DNA from: an uncultured candidate division Zixibacteria bacterium
Lineage (GTDB): Bacteria > Zixibacteria > MSB-5A5 > GN15 > PGXB01
Direction of reading: 5' to 3'
Assembly (NCBI GenBank): GCA_937925655.1
Contig: CALAMC010000113.1
Location: 1-5,781, forward strand
DNA length: 5,781 bases
Shown here: one piece after another, positions 1-5,781 of the stretch
How positions within the stretch are numbered: position 1 is the stretch's first letter
How the letters are laid out: each line of letters opens with the position of its first letter
The notes under the pieces: model-generated
Database searches by the model: none
The model's input: the letters and a program-made list of their open reading frames with translations, nothing else
Told to the model about the DNA's origin: nothing
Made by a program: the position numbers and the translations under genes

Positions 1-2
1 AA

Positions 3-707
3 AAAAGAGAGCAAACACGGTCAAGCTTGACGGTCAATGATTGTGATTGTCATAGGGCTTTAGTGGAAAAATATTTACAGCCAAAAGATACTATTATTAC
101 TTTCAACTATGATTGTGTTATAGACTATGCTTTAAAATCAGCGGGATCCGATAAATGGAATGCCAGATATGGATATGGGTTTAATCTTGGAAAACGTGGT
201 AGTGCATTGTTGGGAGATGAATATTGGCAGCCTCAAAAAAGAGCAAATAAGCAAGAAACAGTACAATTGCTAAAACTGCACGGTTCTTTGCATTTCGATG
301 TGGGAGGTAGAACAAGTCCACCCAAAGTAAAGCTTAAAGAACGCCCATATACTAAGCAGCGAGGGAATCTTAAATTCAAAATTATTCCGCCAGAGTGGCA
401 CAAGGCTTATGATGACCCCTTTTTTAGGATATTATGGAAGAAAGCTGCGGCCGCAATCCACGGAACTCAGCATATCATATTAATAGGGTACTCACTTCCA
501 GAAACTGATTTACATTCTACTGCGCTTTTTCTGACCAGTGTCAAAAAGGGAAATCTTACATCATTGGTGGTCGTCAATCCTGATCGCGCGGCACGACATC
601 GAATAAGGCGTGTTCTCCAAAGGGGTTTACAATCATCTACACGTGTTCTTAGCTTTGATCACTTTTCTGAATTTATCAAGTCAGATCCTTCCATTTGGAG
701 AATTTAG
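3..707 (+). CDS. SIR2-family NAD-binding protein, 5' end outside the window
   Basis: Probable SIR2-like NAD+-processing enzyme, of the kind that in many bacterial defence systems hydrolyses NAD+ during phage infection. The frame is open to the left edge. The first possible start is a TTG at 27 with no convincing ribosome site, and the N-terminal Rossmann glycine motif expected of the family is missing, so the gene must begin upstream. Counting from codon 27, visible motifs are TFNYD (residues 25-29, with the NAD-pocket Asn27 and Asp29), LLKLHGSLH (81-89, with His85 at the catalytic His position), IILIGYSLPETD (150-161) and VVVNPD (181-186). No extra effector domain follows; the protein ends about 40 residues after VVVNPD, so this looks like a stand-alone SIR2 protein rather than a fusion. 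Base composition is more AT-rich than the genes to the right. The family call is secure; the defence role is inferred from the family and neighbours. Confidence 0.85.
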   Translation, partial: KREQTRSSLTVNDCDCHRALVEKYLQPKDTIITFNYDCVIDYALKSAGSDKWNARYGYGFNLGKRGSALLGDEYWQPQKRANKQETVQLLKLHGSLHFDVGGRTSPPKVKLKERPYTKQRGNLKFKIIPPEWHKAYDDPFFRILWKKAAAAIHGTQHIILIGYSLPETDLHSTALFLTSVKKGNLTSLVVVNPDRAARHRIRRVLQRGLQSSTRVLSFDHFSEFIKSDPSIWRI

Positions 708-769
708 GAGTAACTTAAATTATATGATATAAAACTACTTTTCACATGGCGTATAAATGTCAAAGATGT

Positions 770-776
770 GGAGGGG
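770..776 (+). promoter_or_regulatory. Strong ribosome binding site that decides the start at 784
   Basis: GGAGGGG lies 7 bases before the ATG at 784, which is ideal spacing. Two earlier in-frame ATGs (757 and 766) have no purine-rich site in front of them, and this site would lie inside the gene if they were used. The 784 start is therefore preferred. Confidence 0.7.
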
Positions 777-783
777 ATTGCAT

Positions 784-1473
784 ATGGCGGAATATTCTAA
801 CCATGATAAAGATTCGATTAAGGGCGACATACTAAAGAACTTTCATCAACTCATGATTGTGGCCCTGCGCCAAAGAGAAGGTGACATTATTCAGTTCGTG
901 GCCATCCTGGCCGCGGCATTAGCCGGATTCGGATGGCTGGCGAAGGCCAGTTCGGCAGGTGCGGATTCAGTCAATTTGTCTTCCGGGGTTTTTGTAATTG
1001 GCACGGTCGGGGTATTATTGCTTTTGACTGTCGGCACAGTTTATGCACTCGCGTTGGGATATAACTATCGTTACATTATATTGCAGCTCGCTAAGATAGA
1101 GGCAAAATGGTGTGTATGTAAATCAATGCTTGTAAATTGGCCGCGATGCCCCGATGATTTCATTAAAAAATACGGCTGTTATTGTAAACCGCCCGAAATT
1201 ATTCAGGTGTTCTGGATCGCTTTTCTCGTAGCCATTGCTGGTGTAACGCTTTCCGCGGCGTTCCTAAAACCGGTTGCACTTGTGCTGGGTGTAATCATTC
1301 CGGCGGGTTGTGTAGGTTTGCTTCTGGGATTATTGCTACCCTGTAGATACGGGCGGAAAATCCGTAAATTGGCGTATGCGGAAAAGAAAAGCGGTGGTTG
1401 GCTTTGCGAATGCAACTGCGATAATGACAAAAAAGAAGTGAATGATAGGGGGAATGCCGACTCTGCAGTTTAA
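784..1473 (+). CDS. Four-helix membrane protein with cysteine clusters, function unknown
   Basis: I do not recognise this 229-residue protein. Four hydrophobic segments are visible at about residues 35-54, 68-92, 139-161 and 163-187. The last two are separated only by LKP, suggesting a tight hairpin. Basic residues (GYNYRY after helix 2, RYGRKIRK after helix 4) suggest that both termini and the central loop (93-138) face the cytoplasm. That loop holds Cys110, Cys112, Cys122, Cys132 and Cys134, and the tail ends in a CECNC cluster (Cys208, 210, 212). Paired cysteines on the same predicted side could bind metal or form a redox site, but this is inference. No enzyme motif is seen. The start at 784 is chosen for its ribosome site; starting at 757 would add 9 residues. 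The next gene begins 5 bases after the stop, so the two are probably one operon. A membrane effector or sensor role would fit the neighbourhood but is not shown. Confidence 0.75.
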   Translation: MAEYSNHDKDSIKGDILKNFHQLMIVALRQREGDIIQFVAILAAALAGFGWLAKASSAGADSVNLSSGVFVIGTVGVLLLLTVGTVYALALGYNYRYIILQLAKIEAKWCVCKSMLVNWPRCPDDFIKKYGCYCKPPEIIQVFWIAFLVAIAGVTLSAAFLKPVALVLGVIIPAGCVGLLLGLLLPCRYGRKIRKLAYAEKKSGGWLCECNCDNDKKEVNDRGNADSAV

Positions 1474-1478
1474 ATCCT

Positions 1479-1766
1479 ATGAATATGAAAACTTCTTCAA
1501 ATAGCTGGGAATCGTTCCGCAATTTCTATAATAAGGCGGATAAGGCAATTCAGGATATTTTGCAGGGCGAGCCAATGGGCGTCTGGCTCGATAAGGTCAT
1601 TCATGAACTTATATGGCATGATGGCGTCTGTGTTGTCCGCTGGATTGATGAGAATAAAGAGCTTGTGTCTAAGATAAGTAAGATTGCGAATGGCGAAGAT
1701 TTCGAGAAATTGCTTCCCGAAATAAGGCTTTCGGTAATGAGGCTATCGAAAAATAACAACGGGTAG
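1479..1766 (+). CDS. Small soluble protein, function unknown
   Basis: Unrecognised 95-residue protein beginning 5 bases after the stop of the membrane-protein gene, so translation is probably coupled. No clear ribosome site precedes either the ATG at 1479 or the in-frame ATG at 1485. There is no signal peptide or membrane segment. The sequence looks mainly helical, with aromatic residues near the N-terminus (SWESFRNFYNKA) and a tryptophan-rich middle (GVWLDKVIHELIW, then RWIDENKEL), and it ends in a polar KNNNG tail. HELIWH at 42-47 resembles a zinc-protease motif but has the wrong spacing. Support for it being real is its tight packing behind the upstream gene and its plausible protein composition. 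It could be a cytoplasmic partner or immunity-like protein of the membrane protein, which is inference from position only. Confidence 0.6.
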   Translation: MNMKTSSNSWESFRNFYNKADKAIQDILQGEPMGVWLDKVIHELIWHDGVCVVRWIDENKELVSKISKIANGEDFEKLLPEIRLSVMRLSKNNNG

Positions 1767-1790
1767 AATTTGAAGGGAAAACCCCAAATT
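1767..1790 (+). terminator. Small bulged hairpin right after the 1479-1766 gene
   Basis: AATTTG (1767-1772) and GGG (1775-1777) pair with CCC (1782-1784) and CAAATT (1785-1790), leaving an AAAA loop and a two-base AA bulge. It begins at the first base after the stop codon. No U-run follows, so it is not a standard intrinsic terminator. It may instead mark or protect the 3' end of the upstream transcript. Confidence 0.3.
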
Positions 1791-1812
1791 AGACCAAAAG
1801 ATATTGCTTAAC

Positions 1813-1829
1813 GTTCTCAAATTGAGAAC
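1813..1829. promoter_or_regulatory. Palindrome 1 (possible operator) upstream of the ORF6N gene
   Basis: A perfect 17-base palindrome: GTTCTCAA, a central A, then TTGAGAAC. The TTGAG half-sites point outward. Its centre (1821) lies 21 bases, two helical turns, from the centre of the next palindrome. It sits in the non-coding region before the ORF6N gene, where a repressor site would be expected. No confident -35/-10 pair could be placed around it. Confidence 0.5.
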
Positions 1830-1834
1830 ATTTA

Positions 1835-1849
1835 TTCTCAAAATGAGAA
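1835..1849. promoter_or_regulatory. Palindrome 2 (possible operator), near copy of palindrome 1
   Basis: TTCTCA, central AAA, TGAGAA. The 15-base core differs from the core of palindrome 1 at one base. The outer bases (A1834, C1850) no longer match, so the symmetry is shorter. The centre at 1842 is 21 bases from that of palindrome 1, placing both on the same face of the DNA, as expected for cooperative binding of two dimers. Confidence 0.45.
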
Positions 1850-1872
1850 CGGGGTTTCTATGCCAACCGGGC

Positions 1873-1899
1873 TTTGAGGTCACAATTTGTGACCTCAAA
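1873..1899. promoter_or_regulatory. 27-base perfect palindrome just before the ORF6N start
   Basis: Arms TTTGAGGTCACAA (1873-1885) and TTGTGACCTCAAA (1887-1899) around a central T, perfect over 13 pairs. It ends 8 bases before the ATG at 1908, so bound protein or a folded mRNA hairpin would cover the translation start region. The surrounding 32 bases (1870-1901) match 30 of 32 bases inside the ORF6N gene at 2114-2145. The two differences are at symmetric positions. Candidate operator or RNA control element; the symmetry is directly visible, the role is inferred. Confidence 0.65.
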
Positions 1900-1907
1900 A
1901 AAGATGG

Positions 1908-2453
1908 ATGATTATGAGTAATAAGAAAATACAACCTGTAACAACGACAGTGGAAGATAGTATTTATATGATTAGAGGGCAACGGGTTATGCTGGATGTT
2001 GACCTTGCCGTTCTTTATGGAGTTGAGACAAGATCCCTTGTCCAGGCTCTTAAAAGAAATAAGGATAGATTTCCGCCGGATTTTATGTTTCTGCTAACAA
2101 ATGAAGAATGGAAGGCTTTGAGATCACAATTTGTGATCTCAAAAACCGGTCGGGGCGGGCGCCGCTACCCGCCTTATGCCTTTACCGAACATGGGGCCGT
2201 TATGCTGGCCAGTGTCCTAAATTCCGAACGCGCCATTGAGGCCAGCATTATTGTGGTGAGAGCCTTCGTTCGGATGCGAGAATTGCTTACCGTACACAAA
2301 GAATTTGCACGCAAGCTTAACGAATTGGATAAAAAGGTTTCGGGCCATGACGAGGATATTAAAGCCATAGTTTCTGCCATCAGGCAACTTATGCAACCCG
2401 CCGTGCCGCCTAAAAGGCGAATTGGTTTTGAATTAAAAAAAGAGAAAAATTGA
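1908..2453 (+). CDS. ORF6N-domain DNA-binding protein (KilA-N/antirepressor-like)
   Basis: A 181-residue protein with an N-terminal ORF6N domain (about 13-103), a DNA-binding module found in phage antirepressor-like and stand-alone bacterial proteins. Family landmarks are IRGQRVMLDVDLAVLYGVET (22-41), LVQALKRNKDRFPPDFMF (44-61), LRSQFVIS (71-78), GRGGRRYPPYAFTEHGAVML (81-100) and LNSERAIEAS (104-113). A helical, charged segment (about 127-163) could form a coiled coil for dimerisation, and the tail is basic (PPKRRIGFELKKEKN). The start may be the ATG at 1908 or at 1914 (MSNKK); neither has a strong ribosome site. The gene follows three palindromes and contains a fourth at the LRSQFVIS codons, so autoregulation is plausible. 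Its stop is 10 bases before the PLD-helicase start, suggesting co-transcription and that it may control that gene. The family call is firm; its target and role are not known. Confidence 0.9.
   Translation: MIMSNKKIQPVTTTVEDSIYMIRGQRVMLDVDLAVLYGVETRSLVQALKRNKDRFPPDFMFLLTNEEWKALRSQFVISKTGRGGRRYPPYAFTEHGAVMLASVLNSERAIEASIIVVRAFVRMRELLTVHKEFARKLNELDKKVSGHDEDIKAIVSAIRQLMQPAVPPKRRIGFELKKEKN
2117..2143. promoter_or_regulatory. 27-base perfect palindrome inside the ORF6N gene
   Basis: Arms TTTGAGATCACAA (2117-2129) and TTGTGATCTCAAA (2131-2143) around a central T. It encodes part of LRSQFVISK in frame. It is a second copy of the element at 1873-1899, 244 bases away, with G1879 replaced by A2123 and its partner C1893 replaced by T2137, so full pairing is retained. 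It could be an intragenic operator or an mRNA hairpin of about 12 pairs. A coding constraint on LRSQF alone does not require the exact symmetry. Confidence 0.6.
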
Positions 2454-2463
2454 AAGCAATACC

Positions 2464-5400
2464 ATGCCTCACGATATAATCGACAATCAGGAACAAAAGC
2501 TGACCGACCATATCGGTCGGATGCTCGAAAACGCTAAACAGGCCAAATTCGCGGTCGGTTATTTCTATTTGTCGGGCTTTAAAGCCATCGCCCAAAGACT
2601 CGAAAATGTCGAGGAATTGCGGCTGTTGATCGGCAGTTCGACCAATCTGCAAACGCTCGATGAGCTTGCCAAAGGCCGCAATGGGCTGGATGAGGCCAAA
2701 TCCCGACTGGAACAACAGAAATATGCAACCAAAGAACAGGAACTGGGGCTGATCGCCGAGGATGAGAAGGACTTAAGCGATGCCGCCGCCGAAATCGCCC
2801 AGACCGACGAAAACGAACAGTACATAAAAACGCTGGCCGGGATGATTGAAGCGGGAAAGATCAAGGTAAGGATTTATACCAAGGGAACGCTTCATGCCAA
2901 AGCGTATATAGTCGATTACCCCGAAGGCCGTTATGAACGTGGCTCTGCCATTGTCGGCTCGAGCAATCTCTCGCTGGCGGGGATAACATCAAATACCGAA
3001 TTGAATGTCGTGGTCCCCGGCAATGAAAACCATGAACGATTGTCGGAATGGTTTGATGCCCGCTGGGATGAAGCTGTCGATTTCGACGAACGGCTAATGA
3101 AAGTGTTGCGGGAATCCTGGGCGATCAACGAACCGACGCCATACGAGTTGTATTTAAAAGTGGTTTATGAACTGGTAAAGGACCGCTTGATTCACGAGGA
3201 TGAGCCGTCCGGCAAAAAGAAAAAAGGTTTCCCAACGCTGTATGGTTATCAGATTGATGCCATCAGGCAGGCACGGACGATTTTGCATCAATATGGCGGG
3301 GTATTTCTTGCGGACGTGGTAGGTTTGGGCAAGACTTATATGGGTGCCGGATTGCTTGCGGATCTCTATGAAAGGGAAGGCTGGCGAGCATTAGTCATAA
3401 GTCCGCCGGTCATTATGAAAATGTGGCAACATATCATCGATGATTTTGACCTCAACGCCAAAGTTGTATCGTTGGGCAAATTAAACGAGGTTCTGGAAGA
3501 TGACCGTCTGATGAACAGAGAGATAATTCTGGTCGACGAATCCCACCGGTTTCGCAATGAAGATACTCAAAGGTACAAAGACCTTTCCGAAATTTGTTTT
3601 GGCAAGAAAGTTATTCTGTTAACGGCGACGCCACAAAACACGAGTGCATGGGATGTTTATTATCAGATAAAGTTGTTTCATCCGCATGAGTGGACGGCAT
3701 TGCCAATCGATCCGGCCAATCTCCGCGAATACTTCAAAGAAGTGGAAGATGACCGGCAATCCCTGCCGGAACTGCTGGAACACATTCTGATTCGCCGGAC
3801 ACGGAGTCATATTAAAAGATTCTATGAAAAAGATATGGAGAAGAATAAACTCCAATTTCCAAAGAGAATGCCGCCGGAACGGATTGACTATTCAATTGAC
3901 GACGTTTATCCGGGGATATATGACGAAATCGAAAAGCATTTGCTTAAATTAAGATATGCACGTTATGACCTTTGGCATTACGCCAAACCGGCGCATCGAA
4001 CCGATCCGGAGATAGCTCAACTTAAAACCGCCGGAATAAATCTGGTTCGTTTGATGAGGGCGACGTTTTTCAAACGCCTTGAGTCGAGCGTCGAGGCATT
4101 CAGGACGACGTTATCGGTATTGGTCAGAACTCATCGTCATTTGGTCAAGCTATTGGATGAAGGCGTCGTTCCGGCCGGGCCAATTGGTGAGGAAATTATG
4201 GACGCCCTGCGGTCCGGGGATCAGGACGTGGAATCGGAAATGCTGGACAAGCTGGGAGTGGAATATCCGGCGGCCAAGTTTGAAATGGTCAGACTCAAAA
4301 AGGACGTTGCCGCGGATTTGAAAATCTTTGAGAAATTAGCTGAATATGTTGAGCCCATCAAACCCGAAAACGATGCTAAATTGCAGACTTTAATCCGGGA
4401 GTTGGGTAAGCCGGAATGGCAGGGACAGAAGGTCTTGATTTTTACTCAATTTTCGGCCACGGCAAATTATATCGGCGATATACTGCAAAGTCATTTTCAA
4501 AACGTCGAATTCGTTTCCGGAAGCTCCAAAGACCTTCTGGATATAGTCCGCCGCTTTGCCCCCAGGGCGAATAATCATAAAATCGGAAAAAGCAAAGAAA
4601 TACAAATTCTCGTGGCGACCGATATCCTAAGCGAGGGGTTAAATCTGCAGGATTGTAACAGGGTCATTAATTATGATATTCATTGGAATCCGGTGAAGCT
4701 TATTCAGCGTTTGGGCCGGGTTGACCGCGTGACGACCGAGCACGATACAATTTGGACTTTCAATTTCTTTCCGGAAAGAAAGCTGGAGACGCACTTGGGA
4801 CTCGAAGCCAGGGTTACAAACAGGATTCAGGAAATCCACAGGAATATCGGTGAGGATGCCAAATATCTTTCTCCAAATGAAAAGCTTTATGAGAATTCGT
4901 TTTATAAGATCTATACTGGGGATGAATCGGTTCTCGAAGAAGAATCGGATGACACCAGTTTCGAAGATTTGATTCAGTTGATTCAAGTGATAAAAGACAC
5001 GAAATCAGAATTATTCGAAAAGATAAAACATCTCCCTCATAAGATTCGATCTGCGAAAAAGGCAATCGATAAACAGGGATTTATAGTATTCTGCAAGGCA
5101 GGTGAATTTTATCGACTTTATAGAGCGGATGTCAAAGGGAATGTACTATCTCAAGATCAGGTATCCATACTTAAGGAGTTGGCCTGTAATCCGTCAGAAC
5201 CGAGAAGGCCGCTTCCCCTGGGCTTTAACGAAAAGGTAACCAATATAGCCAGGCTTTTCGAAGATGAAGCCCGTCAGCGTGAAAGTGAACGCGCGACCGG
5301 CGAATCCGACCCGATTATCAGGTCGATTCTTAAGGATTTGAAAAGTATCGCCCGGGGATCCGATGATGATACCAAACAGAAGATATCCTATTTAAGAAAA

Positions 5401-5601
5401 ACCGTTTTGGGAATCACGCTATCGAAACGTCAGCGGTTGGATTACCGCAGATTATCCCGACGGGTCGCCGATAAAACGGAGATTTTAGAAGGCTTGGAGC
5501 GAATCCTGGCTGTCCGCCAAACCACTCTATTTGATAAGCCACGGCTCCAACCCAAGGTCGTTATCAAGGCGCAAGTTATTGCCAGCGAGGGCCTTATTTA
5601 A
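2464..5601 (+). CDS. PLD-type nuclease fused to SNF2/HepA-family helicase
   Basis: A 1045-residue protein, probably a cytoplasmic DNA-acting ATPase with nuclease activity. The N-terminal phospholipase-D-like domain (about 5-205) has an HKD motif, HAKAYIVD (His144, Lys146, Asp151), followed by GSSNLS (165-170). Only one HKD motif is evident, so an active site would need a dimer, as in bacterial PLD nucleases. The superfamily 2 helicase follows: DVVGLGKT (Walker A, 284-291), DESH (358-361), TATP (387-390), a long helical insertion (about 395-650), VLIFTQFS (657-664), ATDILSEGLNLQ (718-729) and QRLGRVDR (748-755). All are intact. The C-terminal region (about 860-1045) is unassigned. The start is supported by the family-like N-terminus running into AVGYFYLSGF; the ribosome site is weak, so coupling to the ORF6N gene 10 bases upstream is likely. 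Such fusions occur in defence islands, often near DNA methylase genes, but none lies in this window. I cannot tie it to a named system. Confidence 0.93.
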   Translation: MPHDIIDNQEQKLTDHIGRMLENAKQAKFAVGYFYLSGFKAIAQRLENVEELRLLIGSSTNLQTLDELAKGRNGLDEAKSRLEQQKYATKEQELGLIAEDEKDLSDAAAEIAQTDENEQYIKTLAGMIEAGKIKVRIYTKGTLHAKAYIVDYPEGRYERGSAIVGSSNLSLAGITSNTELNVVVPGNENHERLSEWFDARWDEAVDFDERLMKVLRESWAINEPTPYELYLKVVYELVKDRLIHEDEPSGKKKKGFPTLYGYQIDAIRQARTILHQYGGVFLADVVGLGKTYMGAGLLADLYEREGWRALVISPPVIMKMWQHIIDDFDLNAKVVSLGKLNEVLEDDRLMNREIILVDESHRFRNEDTQRYKDLSEICFGKKVILLTATPQNTSAWDVYYQIKLFHPHEWTALPIDPANLREYFKEVEDDRQSLPELLEHILIRRTRSHIKRFYEKDMEKNKLQFPKRMPPERIDYSIDDVYPGIYDEIEKHLLKLRYARYDLWHYAKPAHRTDPEIAQLKTAGINLVRLMRATFFKRLESSVEAFRTTLSVLVRTHRHLVKLLDEGVVPAGPIGEEIMDALRSGDQDVESEMLDKLGVEYPAAKFEMVRLKKDVAADLKIFEKLAEYVEPIKPENDAKLQTLIRELGKPEWQGQKVLIFTQFSATANYIGDILQSHFQNVEFVSGSSKDLLDIVRRFAPRANNHKIGKSKEIQILVATDILSEGLNLQDCNRVINYDIHWNPVKLIQRLGRVDRVTTEHDTIWTFNFFPERKLETHLGLEARVTNRIQEIHRNIGEDAKYLSPNEKLYENSFYKIYTGDESVLEEESDDTSFEDLIQLIQVIKDTKSELFEKIKHLPHKIRSAKKAIDKQGFIVFCKAGEFYRLYRADVKGNVLSQDQVSILKELACNPSEPRRPLPLGFNEKVTNIARLFEDEARQRESERATGESDPIIRSILKDLKSIARGSDDDTKQKISYLRKTVLGITLSKRQRLDYRRLSRRVADKTEILEGLERILAVRQTTLFDKPRLQPKVVIKAQVIASEGLI

Positions 5602-5636
5602 TAAATGGAACATAATATTTGTAAAATGCGCTAAAC

Positions 5637-5655
5637 ATTAAATTTTCGATTTAAT
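5637..5655. terminator. AT-rich hairpin downstream of the helicase
   Basis: ATTAAAT (5637-5643), loop TTTCG, ATTTAAT (5649-5655), 36 bases after the helicase stop, followed by a T-rich stretch. The stem has no GC pairs, so it would be a weak terminator. Its position between a + strand gene and a possible - strand gene end would suit a two-way terminator. Confidence 0.25.
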
Positions 5656-5691
5656 CTTTATTTCCTTAAGCAGTTCGTCTGAAATAAGTTA

Positions 5692-5781
5692 TCAAAGGCT
5701 GAAACGTTCTAATTGCGTCTTGCCGAGGGAGCTTTTTAATTGCGGATTGTCCCCAATCCAGTCAGGACCGATGGAACCGAT
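5692..5781 (-). CDS. Possible C-terminal end of a - strand gene (partial)
   Basis: Reading the - strand from the right edge gives 29 open codons ending in TGA at 5694-5692. The peptide includes GPDWIGDNPQLKSSLGKTQL. Composition rises to about 50% GC here, after the AT-rich bases 5602-5691, which fits coding sequence. A competing + strand frame is also open but has a less protein-like composition and no start. I do not recognise the product, and the bulk of any gene would lie outside the window. Convergent orientation with the helicase would make 5602-5691 a shared terminator region. Confidence 0.35.
   Translation of the reverse strand: MGSIGPDWIGDNPQLKSSLGKTQLERFSL

Noticed and set aside
708..769. 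Promoter between the SIR2 and membrane-protein genes (TATGAT at 723-728)
   Set aside because: A -10-like hexamer is present but no matching -35 lies at usual spacing; AT-rich sequence gives such hexamers by chance.
757..783. Longer start for the membrane protein at ATG 757 or 766
   Set aside because: No ribosome site precedes them, while GGAGGGG at 770-776 is perfectly spaced for ATG 784.
1602..1619. HELIWH in the 95-residue protein as a zinc-protease motif
   Set aside because: The motif needs two residues between HE and H; here there are three, and nothing else suggests a protease.
1813..1899. Repeat cluster as a CRISPR array
   Set aside because: The units are palindromes of different sequence and spacing, not direct repeats separated by unique spacers.
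1743..1982. 79-codon open frame on the - strand across the palindromes
   Set aside because: It overlaps the ends of two better-supported + strand genes, and its LRSQIVTSK segment is explained by the palindrome reading the same on both strands.
2504..2520. Inverted repeat CCGACC / GGTCGG near the start of the helicase gene
   Set aside because: Only six pairs, with an equally good overlapping alternative pairing; likely chance within coding sequence.
4079..4321. 80-codon + strand frame inside the helicase gene
   Set aside because: It lies wholly within the intact helicase frame and its peptide, rich in Trp, Ser and Arg, looks like an out-of-frame reading.
2464..5601. Assignment of the PLD-helicase to DISARM or Mokosh
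   Set aside because: DISARM has separate PLD and SNF2 genes with DUF1998 and methylase partners not seen here. The Mokosh fusion, as I recall it, uses a different (superfamily 1) helicase.
5771..5781. Start of a + strand gene at ATG 5771
   Set aside because: The AGGA before it is too close, and the stretch is more convincing as - strand coding; too little sequence to support it.

Overview
The window reads as an accessory (defence-island-like) segment of a bacterial or archaeal genome of moderate GC content. All convincing genes lie on the + strand. The organism cannot be fixed from this stretch. The ORF6N protein carries the RGGRRY-PPYAFTEHG signature common in genomes and metagenome bins of several environmental phyla, but that is only a hint. 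Base composition is uneven. Sampled 60-base lines in the left SIR2 gene fall around 25-42% GC, and one sampled line of the large helicase gene is above 50%, which fits a patchwork of acquired genes.

Layout, left to right. (1) Bases 3-707 are the C-terminal two thirds or so of a SIR2-family NAD-binding protein whose start lies outside the window. (2) Bases 784-1473 encode an unrecognised four-helix membrane protein with clusters of cysteines, behind a strong ribosome binding site. It is followed 5 bases later by a 95-residue unrecognised soluble protein (1479-1766). (3) Bases 1767-1907 are a compact non-coding region with a small hairpin and three palindromes built from TTGAG/CTCAA half-sites. 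(4) Bases 1908-2453 encode an ORF6N-domain DNA-binding protein that contains, inside its own coding sequence, a second copy of the largest upstream palindrome. (5) Ten bases later comes a 1045-residue protein that fuses a phospholipase-D-type (HKD) nuclease domain to a SNF2/HepA-type superfamily 2 helicase (2464-5601). (6) The right end holds an AT-rich spacer and possibly the last 29 codons of a gene on the - strand.

How it may work together (inference). SIR2 proteins and PLD-helicase fusions both belong to families repeatedly tied to anti-phage defence. The ORF6N gene is placed to be co-transcribed with the nuclease-helicase and may regulate it. The most striking signal is the pair of 27-base perfect palindromes, one immediately before the ORF6N start and one within the ORF6N gene. 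They differ at exactly two positions that are partners in the palindrome, so symmetry has been kept by compensatory change. This points to a selected two-fold DNA site or RNA hairpin, possibly an autoregulatory operator of the ORF6N / nuclease-helicase unit.
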